From Chitinivibrionales bacterium (GTDB lineage: Bacteria > Fibrobacterota > Chitinivibrionia > Chitinivibrionales > JANQEN01), in NCBI GenBank assembly GCA_028278335.1, contig JANQEN010000252.1, positions 1-33,473 on the forward strand: a stretch of 33,473 bases of DNA. Reading direction: 5' to 3'. Positions 7,663-16,363 of this stretch are shown here, in pieces. Every line of letters begins with the position of its first letter. Position 1 is the first letter of the stretch. The notes under the pieces are model-generated. The model did not search any database and was not told where the DNA came from. It was given only the letters and a program-made list of their open reading frames with translations. The position numbers and the translations under genes were made by a program.

Positions 7663-8953
7663 TATATTCGGCATGGGGTACGTGGGTAGCGTTACAGCGG
7701 CCTGTTTGTTAAAGGAAGGCCATTCGATAGTGGCAGTTGAGATAGTTGAAGACAAAGTTGATAAACTTCGCCGAGGGGAATGGCCCATTTTTGAAAAAGG
7801 CCTTGATGACCTTGTACCAAGAGAAATTATTGTCAAAGACCTGAAAGTCGAAACAGATGCAATGGAAGCAGTCCTGAAAACGGAGATTTCAATAATTTGT
7901 GTTGGAACACCCAACCTTCCAGACGGTAATGTCGACATCACATATGTTTCTAAAACCGTAGAAGAAATTAACCGGGCATTGGTGCGAAAAAAGGCAGATC
8001 ACATGATACTTATACGCAGTACCGTACCGCCGGGGACCACTGAATCAATATTGTCTCCTATTTTACATAGAGATATTGGCAAAGATAAGGGATTGACAGT
8101 AGGCTTCTATCCAGAATTTTTGAGAGAAGGGTCGGCCATTAAAGATTTTTTTGAGCCCAGTCTCAATGTTCTGGGTTGTGATAGGGACTTTCCCATAGAG
8201 GTGGTAAATAAGCTATTGCCCGATGGTATTAAAGACGTTCGAATGACATCCATTAAAACGGCCGAATCCATAAAATATGCAAACAACTCATTTCATGCTC
8301 TTAAGATAGCTTTTGCCAATGAGCTCGCATCCATCTGTTCTCAGTACGGAGTTAATATGGAAGAAACAATGGATATATTTTGCCAAGACACCACACTGAA
8401 TATCTCACCTTACTATCTCAGACCCGGATTTGCGTTTGGCGGCTCCTGCCTGCCGAAGGAAATCAGAGGGATCATTTCTATGGCAAAAGATAAAAAAGTC
8501 GAATCTGCTCTATTTGAAGGTATCCTCAAAAGTAATGATAATATGGTGGAAAGATTTGTTTCTTTTGTATACCGAATGAATCCATCCAGCATAGGATACT
8601 TCGGCATTACGTTTAAACCTGAAACGGATGATATACGGGAAAGCCCAGTGCTCAGAGCCATTGAGGTGCTTCTATCAAAGAGCACGAGCTATAGCAAGGT
8701 AATCGATCAGATCGTTTTCGACAATGACAAGGCTATTTCGAAAGTTCGCGGGAAGTTTGGTGATGGATTTAGGATTGCAGATACTCCCGAGGAATTGTTG
8801 CTGTCTTCTGATGTTATTGTTCTCGGACCTCACAGGATTGATAGAGCTGTTGAATCCAAGATTATTTCGTGTGGAAAACCTGTAATAGATCTCAAATGGC
8901 ACCGGGTTGGGGAAAATCTTAGCAGATACCCGAATTATCACAGCTTTCATTGA
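7652..8953 (+). CDS. Nucleotide-sugar dehydrogenase, GDP-mannose 6-dehydrogenase (AlgD) type
   Basis: The 433-residue protein starts with the NAD-binding motif IFGMGYVGSV, and has the catalytic segment GFAFGGSCLPKEIRG with Cys266. In Pseudomonas aeruginosa AlgD (about 436 residues) the catalytic cysteine is at 268, and the segments ICVGTP, PEFLREGSAIKD, CQD..LN.S.YY.RPGFAFGGSC and TDDIRESP are shared with AlgD more closely than with UDP-glucose dehydrogenases. It is therefore expected to oxidise GDP-mannose to GDP-mannuronate with two NAD+. No alginate polymerase or epimerase genes accompany it, so the uronate probably enters a heteropolysaccharide or a single decorating residue. A related UDP-HexNAc dehydrogenase activity is the main alternative. 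Confidence 0.85.
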   Translation: MKISIFGMGYVGSVTAACLLKEGHSIVAVEIVEDKVDKLRRGEWPIFEKGLDDLVPREIIVKDLKVETDAMEAVLKTEISIICVGTPNLPDGNVDITYVSKTVEEINRALVRKKADHMILIRSTVPPGTTESILSPILHRDIGKDKGLTVGFYPEFLREGSAIKDFFEPSLNVLGCDRDFPIEVVNKLLPDGIKDVRMTSIKTAESIKYANNSFHALKIAFANELASICSQYGVNMEETMDIFCQDTTLNISPYYLRPGFAFGGSCLPKEIRGIISMAKDKKVESALFEGILKSNDNMVERFVSFVYRMNPSSIGYFGITFKPETDDIRESPVLRAIEVLLSKSTSYSKVIDQIVFDNDKAISKVRGKFGDGFRIADTPEELLLSSDVIVLGPHRIDRAVESKIISCGKPVIDLKWHRVGENLSRYPNYHSFH

Positions 8954-8992
8954 GCTAAGGCCTGTCGGGCGCTATCGAAAAAGGATGATAAA

Positions 8993-9928
8993 ATGGCCAA
9001 AGTTTGTGTCGTTCTCCCAACGAAAAATGAAGAAAAAACCATTGCACAAGTTATAGCTGATATCCGACGGGTATTGTCCGACAATGAATATAAAGACGTG
9101 AGTTTTGTTGTTACTGATGATTCCAGCGACCAGACCAGAAATATTGCAAAGTCTGAAGGGGCTTTAGTTGTAAATGGGGGAGGTAGAGGCTTAGGCTATG
9201 CTATGTATTTGGGGCTGGAGGCATCCCTGCAGTTTGATCCTGATTATATTTTAAGTTTTGACTCCGACGGGCAGTGTGATCCTGAAGAATTAAAATGGTT
9301 TATGGCTCCGCTTGAGTCAGATGAAGCGGATATGGTGATTGGTTCCAGGTTTCAGCGGCCGGATCTTATTGCCTATAAATACAGGTGGATTAACAGGCTG
9401 GGCACAATTATCCTTTCTAAGATTCTGAGGCTCTTCACAGGTTTGCCGTTAACGGACTCACACGGTGGAATCAGGGCTATGCGCTCTGAAGTCGTAGAAG
9501 AACTCGAAATGTTAGGGACGCACACCTACGTTCAGGAGACCATCATAGATGCGGTGGAAAAAGGATTTAGGGTAAAGGAAATCCACAGTGTATGGAAGTT
9601 GCGAAAACATGGGGAATCACGCGTTGTGAGATCCATACCCCTATACATTTTTTATACTCTTCCGATTTTAATTTTAAGGTCAAAGCAACACATCAAGTGG
9701 TTGTATTCTCTTGGGATTATTTTCGTCTCACTTGCCTTGGCTTATTTTGCATTTATATCATATCAGGCCTCCTTCAATTTCAAGATCATGTTCAGCAGAC
9801 TCCCTGCCTTTTTGTTGATAACTCTGCTTATTTTGACTGGAATACAGCTATTCTTTTTCGGTTTTATTTTGGACTTGATTAAAGACATCAAATATCGGTT
9901 AAATCGTTTGGATAAGAAACGAAGCTGA
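8993..9928 (+). CDS. GT2 glycosyltransferase, polyprenyl-phosphate sugar synthase type
   Basis: The 311-residue protein has a GT-A fold start (VVLPTKNEEKTI), a TDDSSD segment, and the metal-binding DxD as Asp90 and Asp92 in SFDSDGQCDPEE. The segment TDSHGGIRAM corresponds to the acceptor-side motif of DPM1/GtrB-like enzymes. Two hydrophobic spans at the C-terminus (about residues 235-255 and 265-290) anchor it to the inner membrane as in GtrB. It should transfer a sugar from a nucleotide donor to polyprenyl phosphate on the cytoplasmic face. Its position right after the GDP-mannuronate-forming enzyme makes GDP-mannose or GDP-mannuronate a plausible donor, which is inference. The start follows an AAGGATG ribosome site. 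Confidence 0.85.
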   Translation: MAKVCVVLPTKNEEKTIAQVIADIRRVLSDNEYKDVSFVVTDDSSDQTRNIAKSEGALVVNGGGRGLGYAMYLGLEASLQFDPDYILSFDSDGQCDPEELKWFMAPLESDEADMVIGSRFQRPDLIAYKYRWINRLGTIILSKILRLFTGLPLTDSHGGIRAMRSEVVEELEMLGTHTYVQETIIDAVEKGFRVKEIHSVWKLRKHGESRVVRSIPLYIFYTLPILILRSKQHIKWLYSLGIIFVSLALAYFAFISYQASFNFKIMFSRLPAFLLITLLILTGIQLFFFGFILDLIKDIKYRLNRLDKKRS

Positions 9929-9934
9929 CGTTCT

Positions 9935-11533
9935 ATGGACGCATATATTTCATTTGTTCTACAAAACGCCTCTCGTCTAATCAGCAATATAGACCGCCGC
10001 CAGCAGTCATCTACTTACGGATGCGCTGACCGGAATTACTGGCACTACAAGATCGTGGATTTTCCTTGTGCCATGCTTCAGGAGACCTGTCTGACCCTTG
10101 CACAATTATACAGTATCGACTTTATGGGGAATGTATATTATCACAAGGAAGTCGTCTACGACTTAGTTTTGGCTATCATAGAATATTGGTCTAAGATTCA
10201 AAAGGCAGATGGATCCTTTGACGAGTTTTTTCCCAATGAACATTCATTTTCCCCCACTGCTTTCAACCTTTACGCTGTCTGTAGGGCATACCAGATACTG
10301 AATCTTGATGAACCCCGAATAATCCGGCAGGCTAGGAAATCGGCGCAGTTTCTTTTGCAGTATGGCGATTGCGGAGCGAGCAACCAGGAGGTTGCAGCTA
10401 TCGCTGGAGTCTATTGTTACTATTTGATTTCAGACGATGATTCAGTGTTAAGAGGACTGGATGCCTTACTTGAAAAAGTCTTGGGTGCCCAAAGCTCTGA
10501 AGGTTGGATGCCGGAATACCAGGGGCCGGATATCGGATATCAAAGTATTGCCCTGGGATATTTAACGGATTACTACGTGATGAGCAGGGACGAGCGGGTG
10601 CGGCATCCAATTGACAGAATGATTGAATTTCTTAGTTATTTTGTGCATCCGGACGGATCTGTCGGCGGGGAATACGGGAGCAGATTCACTTCTTTTCTGG
10701 CGCCGCATGGCTTTGAACTCAATTCGGAGACGAATCCCATAGCCAGACGTATTGTTCGAGAGGTGTTCCTGCGGGATGATCATAAAGTCAACTGTGCACT
10801 CGATGATCGATACATATGCCATTTCATCTTTCCATCTTACCTTTCATGCATAGCAAATTATGTTTCATCTGGCTCTGAGGAAGCCGTTCCCCATGAAAAA
10901 ATATTCACCAAGTATTTCCATGACAGCAAGATATATATTAAATCGACCGCGAAATACTATTTTATCTGCAATCTTCAAAAAGGGGGATGCTTACGCATCT
11001 ATTTTAAGACCGCCGGTGTGGCTTTTGATTCTGGATACGTTCTTCTTCGGAAAAATATTTTGGCCATAAATAACTGGATCGACTTTAACAATTCAATCGA
11101 AGTGCTGGACAACCACCTGAAAGTGGAAGGGGTCTTCCATAAAATGATGAGCAGAACGCCTTCCCCTTTGTGGCATGTTTTGCTCCGTGCTACAACATTT
11201 CTTCTGGGGAAGAGAGTTCTGCCCTACTTGAAAAAGCATTTTATCTTAAGGAAAAATCCGATTGATGTGCGTTTTAAAAGGGAGATTAACATTGAAGCGG
11301 AAGTCGTCAGGGTAAACGACTGCATTTCATCGGCCAGTGGCGATCCGTTCGATTTATATGAATCCGACACCCTGACGTACCGCTATGTAGCGCCGACCAA
11401 TTACTTCGATGAAATTGAACTCATTGAAAAGCAGAGCGGAAGTAAACTGGTCGGGCATTCGATCAGGAAAATTTCGCTCGAAAAATCCTTTCATGATAAG
11501 TCTTCCGGGACAATAAACAGGGTCCTGAGATGA
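9935..11533 (+). CDS. Alpha/alpha-toroid protein, polysaccharide lyase or epimerase-like
   Basis: I cannot name a precise family for this 532-residue protein. Residues 1 to about 330 contain repeated helical pairs with DGSFDEFFP, SEGWMPEYQGPDIGYQ and DGSVGGEYGSR turns. These resemble the (alpha/alpha) toroids of heparinase-like lyases, glucuronyl C5-epimerases and family 88/105 hydrolases. From about 330 to the end the composition turns to beta strands, as in lyases with an alpha-toroid plus beta-sandwich layout. There is no signal peptide, so it probably acts in the cytoplasm on a nascent or lipid-linked chain. It sits six bases after the GT2 gene and overlaps a methyltransferase by ATGA. 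A uronate-modifying role would suit the AlgD-type neighbour. The shape call is moderately sure; the activity is a guess. Confidence 0.6.
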   Translation: MDAYISFVLQNASRLISNIDRRQQSSTYGCADRNYWHYKIVDFPCAMLQETCLTLAQLYSIDFMGNVYYHKEVVYDLVLAIIEYWSKIQKADGSFDEFFPNEHSFSPTAFNLYAVCRAYQILNLDEPRIIRQARKSAQFLLQYGDCGASNQEVAAIAGVYCYYLISDDDSVLRGLDALLEKVLGAQSSEGWMPEYQGPDIGYQSIALGYLTDYYVMSRDERVRHPIDRMIEFLSYFVHPDGSVGGEYGSRFTSFLAPHGFELNSETNPIARRIVREVFLRDDHKVNCALDDRYICHFIFPSYLSCIANYVSSGSEEAVPHEKIFTKYFHDSKIYIKSTAKYYFICNLQKGGCLRIYFKTAGVAFDSGYVLLRKNILAINNWIDFNNSIEVLDNHLKVEGVFHKMMSRTPSPLWHVLLRATTFLLGKRVLPYLKKHFILRKNPIDVRFKREINIEAEVVRVNDCISSASGDPFDLYESDTLTYRYVAPTNYFDEIELIEKQSGSKLVGHSIRKISLEKSFHDKSSGTINRVLR

Positions 11534-12321
11534 GATCTGTTGATAAAATGCTTGAAGATAATCCCATGCGCTACAATTTACATGTGAGAGCAAGGGAGCC
11601 ATTTATTCGGGATGCTTTGCAGGCAGTTTCCAACCGAGAAGGTCGGTTGCTTGATGTCGGCTGCGGAATCGGGTATTTTAGCTCTGTTATTTCCGAGTGT
11701 GGAAATTCTGTTGTTGCTTTGGATATTGATTTCCAAAGCGTTTCCACAGTTTCAAACATGGTTGTAACACAAACAGAGCAAAACGGCGATATTCGATGTG
11801 TTGTTGGGAACGGAGCGGAACTCCCTTTTAAGGATGGATCCTTTGATGTTGTTTTGGCCTCAGAAACAATTGAGCATGTTGAAAACGATGATGAGATGCT
11901 CGCCGGTATTTGGAGAATTTTGAAAAGTGAGGGAATGTTAATACTTACGACGGTTTGCCTTGATGGTTTGTTGCCCGTGAGTGACTTCATGCATAAGGAT
12001 GGACATGAAAAACATTATAAAATTGGATATAAAAAAGATGAAATTGTCAATCTCCTTATACGGAACGGATTCGTGACAGATAGCATTCAATATGCTTTTT
12101 TCGGATTAAGCAGGCTCATTATGGAACTAAGTAAAATGGGTTACAGGGTTAAGGGCGGCAAATACCAATCTCAAAATGATATTTTCAAGGTGACGGACAG
12201 TCTCTTTTTTCGCATATATAAATTTTTTTTTCCAGCACTTCTCTATATCAATAAGCTGGACTCTTTTTTAGCCAGGTATTTCAAGGGCGATATCATAATC
12301 ATGACAGCTAGAAGACAATGA
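11530..12321 (+). CDS. Class I SAM-dependent methyltransferase
   Basis: The 263-residue protein carries motif I LLDVGCGIGYFS (about residues 41-52), motif II around VVALDIDF, and FDVVLASETIEHVENDDEML, the pattern of the Methyltransf_11 group. A hydrophobic segment near residues 225-245 (FFRIYKFFFPALLYI) suggests it contacts the membrane, as expected for an enzyme working on lipid-linked sugars. Its ATG overlaps the stop of the toroid protein (ATGA), so the two are probably made in fixed ratio and may act on the same substrate. The likely reaction is O- or N-methylation of a sugar; the position is unknown. Confidence 0.85.
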   Translation: MRSVDKMLEDNPMRYNLHVRAREPFIRDALQAVSNREGRLLDVGCGIGYFSSVISECGNSVVALDIDFQSVSTVSNMVVTQTEQNGDIRCVVGNGAELPFKDGSFDVVLASETIEHVENDDEMLAGIWRILKSEGMLILTTVCLDGLLPVSDFMHKDGHEKHYKIGYKKDEIVNLLIRNGFVTDSIQYAFFGLSRLIMELSKMGYRVKGGKYQSQNDIFKVTDSLFFRIYKFFFPALLYINKLDSFLARYFKGDIIIMTARRQ

Positions 12322-12345
12322 CGGCTTCGTTGGTTTTTAAAGAAA

Positions 12346-13689
12346 ATGAGAGGAAATCCGACCATAGAACCGGCTCGCTTGGCATTTGAAGATTTGAGGA
12401 GAAAGGTCATCGGTGCAGGGCTTTGTACCCACTGTGGCACATGTGTGGGGTGCTGTCCGGTCGATGCTATCAGTGTCGGAGATGTATTGTCCACATGTAT
12501 ACCACAGCTGGTGGACAACTGTATTTCCTGTGGTCTTTGTAGTCAGGTATGCCCAGGATTGCATTTTGATTTTTCTGAAGACGGCTACCAGGCACCAAAT
12601 GCCGAACATGATCCTTTGGTTGGGCCATACCGCAAGTTTTTTGTTGGGCATGCCTCTGATCTAGATCTGCGATACCAAGGTGCAAGCGGGGGGGTTGTGA
12701 CGGCTTTTCTTACTCAACTTCTCGAACAAGCCATTGTGGACGGTGCAGTTGTGCTGGATTTTTCACAGGACAGGCGGTGGGAACCAAAAATCAGACTTGC
12801 GACCAGGAGATCTGAAATTTTAGCTGCATCCCAGAGCAAATATTTCATCTATCCTCAAAACGCAGCCATCAAGAAACTCAAAGAGTCCAGCCTTACCAGG
12901 GTTGCCTATGTTGCCTTGCCATGTCAAATTCGAGGGCTCCGAAAGGCTATACAACAGAAAGTGGCTGGTACAGAGAAGATCAAAGTCGTTGTAGGCCTCT
13001 ATTGTGGGAACAATCTTTACTACGACGCCACTGCCAGTCTCTACAAGAGATTCGGCATCAGGGATTTGAATTCCATCCACAGGATCGCATACAGGGAGGG
13101 TCCCCATCCCGGCAGTTTCGTTGTGTTTAAGAAAGATGGCGGAAGCCACGCTGTCGATAAGTTCACATTTAACTATCTCTCTTTCTTCTATACACCTCTT
13201 CGTTGCCTATTTTGCACGGATCAAACGAGCGAACTATCAGACATTTCTGTCGGGGATGCATGGCGCGGTGTGTTCCGCGAGAGCGAGTCTAAAGGCGATT
13301 CCGTTGTCATTGTAAGGGATCCAGAGCTGCTGAAGCTGATTGATTCAGGAGGATCTAAATCTTTTTACAAACTTGAAGAAAAGGGACGAAACGAGTCCAT
13401 CCGGATGCATGCCAATGTTTTGGACAATAAGAAAACCGGAGCTCCTGTACGTATGCGCATATGGCGTTGGGCCGGAAAGGAAATTCCGGTCTACAAGGGT
13501 GACGGCCAGAGAACTCCTTTGAAGAGATATTTCTATGAGGCCGGGAATTTAGTTCTAATCTTACTCTGCGCAAAAGGCTTTTCGAGACGCCTCGTCAACA
13601 AGGTTCCTTTGTTCCTACTGAGGCCACTGTTGACATTTGTCAGGGGAACCTGGCGGAAGAGGAGCGCCAAAAATATTAAAAATATTTAA
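12346..13689 (+). CDS. FrhB/FdhB-type iron-sulfur protein (coenzyme F420 hydrogenase beta-like)
   Basis: The 447-residue protein begins with two 4Fe-4S ferredoxin motifs: Cys27, Cys30, Cys33 and Cys37 (LCTHCGTCVGCCP), then NCISCGLCSQVCPG near residues 62-75. These are followed by the FrhB_FdhB N-terminal segment with QGASGGVVTAFL and the C-terminal domain with ALPCQIRGLRKA, GLYCGNN and SDISVGDAW. The family binds flavin and moves electrons between F420 or another carrier and iron-sulfur clusters. Copies in bacterial capsule and O-antigen loci are common but uncharacterised. Here it likely supports a reductive or redox-neutral sugar modification in the cytoplasm. The residues from about 360 on are basic and include a hydrophobic stretch. 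It lies 24 bases after the methyltransferase. Confidence 0.85.
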   Translation: MRGNPTIEPARLAFEDLRRKVIGAGLCTHCGTCVGCCPVDAISVGDVLSTCIPQLVDNCISCGLCSQVCPGLHFDFSEDGYQAPNAEHDPLVGPYRKFFVGHASDLDLRYQGASGGVVTAFLTQLLEQAIVDGAVVLDFSQDRRWEPKIRLATRRSEILAASQSKYFIYPQNAAIKKLKESSLTRVAYVALPCQIRGLRKAIQQKVAGTEKIKVVVGLYCGNNLYYDATASLYKRFGIRDLNSIHRIAYREGPHPGSFVVFKKDGGSHAVDKFTFNYLSFFYTPLRCLFCTDQTSELSDISVGDAWRGVFRESESKGDSVVIVRDPELLKLIDSGGSKSFYKLEEKGRNESIRMHANVLDNKKTGAPVRMRIWRWAGKEIPVYKGDGQRTPLKRYFYEAGNLVLILLCAKGFSRRLVNKVPLFLLRPLLTFVRGTWRKRSAKNIKNI

Positions 13690-13694
13690 AGATC

Positions 13695-15341
13695 ATGTAT
13701 TTTAGGAACCAGAAGAATTATTACTTCTACTTGGCAGCTATATTGTTGGTGGGAGGCTTTCTCAGGCTCAACAATATCGGCGAGGTCGGACTCAATCATT
13801 ATGACTCGGCTTACTACGCCAATATAGCAAAGACCCCTATCTTCGCAGCGAAATGGCTCCTGAGTGAAGAAGCAGGCGGAAACTCGATCCAAGATCTCGG
13901 GGATTATCTTAAAAGCAGAGGATGTGGTGTAAATATTATTAAACCGGGGCATGTTTTTCTGATATCCCTAAGCTTTCTACTGTTCGGGATTTACGATTAT
14001 GCAGTGGTGCTTGTTTCAGCCATATGTGGTCTGGGGGTCATCGTTGTCACATTCATGATTGGAAAAAGATTGTTCGATCAGGGTGTGGGACTTGTCGGGG
14101 CAACAATTGTCGCTGTATCCGGACAACAGGTCATTTTTTCGAGAACCGGATGGCCCCAAATGGATACGGTTCTCATCTTCTGTGTTTCATTTTTGCTTTT
14201 TTGGTCATGGATGCTTGATACGAGTAGGAGAAAGCATTTCGTCTTTTCGGCGATTCTGTCAGGAAGCCTCCTTCTTTTTCATCAGAGCGTTTATTTGGTG
14301 CTTGCCCCTTTGCTATTAGCAATTTTTCTGGTTAAATCGGAAAGAAAAAACCATAAATGGCGGCACAGGGTAAAGGATTTTATATATTACCTCCTGATTA
14401 TGTTGGCCGTTTTTTCGACCGCCCAGATCGTGGTTTGGGCGATTAATTCTATAAATCCAAGCGGAGGAATGGATTTACTTGGAAGAAATGCCGGCAGAAT
14501 AAGGAGTGGTGCTTTTGATCGTTGGGGAATATCAATTGATAAGCTTTTGTTTTATCCTCAAATGTTCTGGAAACTTGAAGGACCGGCAGTCGCAACTCTT
14601 ATACCCGTTTCCATGATTTTCATTTTGTGGAAAGCTTTCAAGACATGGAAAATGAAGTACGTGCATTTAGGGATGCTAACCAGTTTTCCTTTGGTATTTT
14701 GGATTTTAAACTACACAACCCTCAAAGCCATTCAAGTTTGCATGCCTTTTGTTGCTGTTGGCATCGGCGTTTTTCTGATTGCGGCGCTCAGAGCGGCAAG
14801 TGAACACTGGGAGAAAAATTCAAAAACAATTCGTTCTGCGGCGCTTGCCGGGTTAGTGATATTTTTTCTATTGTCCGGTTTTATCAAATCATATCCAATT
14901 CTGGACTTGCGGTCCAACTACAAAATTGCTGTGGACAAGCTTGTTGACTACATGAAAATAGAAGGCGGGAATTTCAGCGTAAAACAAGAAAATCTCTGGA
15001 CAATAATGGCATTCTATGTGGGGAATAAGATTGACGCGGTAGGTAATAGTTTCAAAGGTAATTTCTTTTTCCATGATTTTAAAGATAAGAGCGATTACAG
15101 AATAATTGATTGGCGGCAATTTGTTCCAGGTAAAGCTGATATCGATGCGCTGATCAAAACCGTAAATGAAAACGAGGCAATCATTGACCTGAACAACAAT
15201 GAAAAACCCTTCCCCTTGTGGAACTACCATAGGTATTATGACATAAACAGAATCCCATCCCTCTTTGAGAAATATCCTGAAGCTGGAAGAATTCTTGTCT
15301 ATGATTTGAGGAAGGATAAAAATGGCCATAGAAGGGAATAA
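13695..15341 (+). CDS. GT-C glycosyltransferase, PMT/ArnT-like
   Basis: The 548-residue protein has a first span (about residues 9-22) followed by a loop with Asp37 in NHYDSAYYANIA. This is the position of the catalytic-base acidic residue of ArnT/PMT enzymes (usually DE.yYa). About ten more hydrophobic spans extend to near residue 400, and the last 150 residues form a soluble periplasmic-type domain. Such proteins transfer a sugar from polyprenyl phosphate to an acceptor outside the inner membrane. Together with GT2 8993 and the UPF0104 protein 6739 it would make one decoration pathway. It starts five bases after the FrhB gene and is followed after three bases by a sulfotransferase. Confidence 0.8.
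   Translation: MYFRNQKNYYFYLAAILLVGGFLRLNNIGEVGLNHYDSAYYANIAKTPIFAAKWLLSEEAGGNSIQDLGDYLKSRGCGVNIIKPGHVFLISLSFLLFGIYDYAVVLVSAICGLGVIVVTFMIGKRLFDQGVGLVGATIVAVSGQQVIFSRTGWPQMDTVLIFCVSFLLFWSWMLDTSRRKHFVFSAILSGSLLLFHQSVYLVLAPLLLAIFLVKSERKNHKWRHRVKDFIYYLLIMLAVFSTAQIVVWAINSINPSGGMDLLGRNAGRIRSGAFDRWGISIDKLLFYPQMFWKLEGPAVATLIPVSMIFILWKAFKTWKMKYVHLGMLTSFPLVFWILNYTTLKAIQVCMPFVAVGIGVFLIAALRAASEHWEKNSKTIRSAALAGLVIFFLLSGFIKSYPILDLRSNYKIAVDKLVDYMKIEGGNFSVKQENLWTIMAFYVGNKIDAVGNSFKGNFFFHDFKDKSDYRIIDWRQFVPGKADIDALIKTVNENEAIIDLNNNEKPFPLWNYHRYYDINRIPSLFEKYPEAGRILVYDLRKDKNGHRRE
15331..15336 (+). promoter_or_regulatory. Ribosome site deciding the TTG start at 15345
   Basis: GAAGGG ends eight bases before TTG 15345. 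No ATG or GTG is available before the PAPS-binding loop of the sulfotransferase, so this site supports a TTG start. Confidence 0.55.
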
Positions 15342-15344
15342 GGA

Positions 15345-16289
15345 TTGGCATCGAAGATAATTTATATTGTCGGGGGCGGGCATAGTGGATCAACACTATT
15401 GGACATGTTGATCGGTAGTTGTGAAGAAGTGGTCAGTTTGGGCGAGGTCTATTTTTTCAACAGCTACAATAGCAATGATTTTGACCCAAAATTGTATTTG
15501 GTGCGTCAAAGGGATTGTACCTGTGGAAAAGCATTTTCAAAATGTGAATTTTGGGAATATATTAGAAAGAAGCTCGGTCGGGAAATAAACATTCCTAGAA
15601 AGGTTACATTAAATGAGACGGCGAAAACAGCATGGAATATGTGTTCACCTTGGTCCAGACGCTTTTTGTTTCCGCTCAGCCGAGGAGATGATCGCGCTTT
15701 TTTTGAAGCAGTCGATAGTACTTTGTATGAAAGAGGGTCGAAACACAAATATTTGGTTGATTCATCCAAGGATCCCAGGCGCCTTGTAAGAATTGTTCAG
15801 TCTCTCGGGGCGGATCGCATTAAGGCCATTCATCTCGTTCGTGATGGAAGAGGCTATGCAGCGAGCTATAACAGTCGCAGTAAGAAAAGAGTTGCCAAGT
15901 GGGGACTAAAGCCGCAAAGCGCAGTTGCCTGCGCGGTAAGATGGGCATGCTTTAATCTTGCAACCCGCATATATCTGAAAAAGGTCAGTATTGACTGTAT
16001 GCACATAAGTTACGACCTTTTTTGTCAACATCCAGCTAAATATATCACGCAATTGAACGATTGGCTCCAAATTGATGTCCCCAAGGATTATGCGCGGGGA
16101 ATAGGAGACACCTTATACCACAATATTCATGGAAATTTGTTGAAATTCGAAAAGTTAGATGCCATCAAACATGATGATTCATGGCGGGAGGAGCTATCTC
16201 CCTTAAAAAAGCTGGTTTTGTCGACCATGGTCTACCCCTTCAACGTACGATGGGTTATGCACGATGACGTTTCAAGAATAGCGAATTGA
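15345..16289 (+). CDS. Sulfotransferase family protein (second copy)
   Basis: The 314-residue protein starts with KIIYIVGGGHSGSTLLDMLI, in which GGHSGSTLL is the PAPS 5-prime-phosphosulfate loop. The 3-prime-phosphate-binding segment is HLVRDGRGYAASYNSR (about residues 163-178). The length and order match Sulfotransfer_3 (PF13469) proteins. Three cysteines in CTCGKAFSKC (about residues 61-70) may bind a metal, a feature seen in some bacterial members. The TTG start is required because the conserved loop begins nine residues in. It should sulfate a sugar in the cytoplasm using PAPS. It shows no close similarity to the 2615 sulfotransferase outside the motifs, so it probably has a different acceptor. 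Confidence 0.85.
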   Translation: MASKIIYIVGGGHSGSTLLDMLIGSCEEVVSLGEVYFFNSYNSNDFDPKLYLVRQRDCTCGKAFSKCEFWEYIRKKLGREINIPRKVTLNETAKTAWNMCSPWSRRFLFPLSRGDDRAFFEAVDSTLYERGSKHKYLVDSSKDPRRLVRIVQSLGADRIKAIHLVRDGRGYAASYNSRSKKRVAKWGLKPQSAVACAVRWACFNLATRIYLKKVSIDCMHISYDLFCQHPAKYITQLNDWLQIDVPKDYARGIGDTLYHNIHGNLLKFEKLDAIKHDDSWREELSPLKKLVLSTMVYPFNVRWVMHDDVSRIAN

Positions 16290-16363
16290 ATGACCAATTG
16301 CAGCTGAAGTTGCCGCTGGAATTATTTGGGCGATTCAAGATGGTGTTTCAGTAGAGCTATATT

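Noticed and set aside
7652..8953. Reading the locus as an alginate cluster because of the AlgD-type enzyme
   Set aside because: None of the alginate polymerase, co-polymerase, acetylation or export genes is present, and the surrounding GT2/GT-C sets point to a different glycan.
14889..15383. 164-codon open frame on the minus strand
   Set aside because: It is antisense to the C-terminal domain of the GT-C gene 13695 and the start of the sulfotransferase; no motif is seen.
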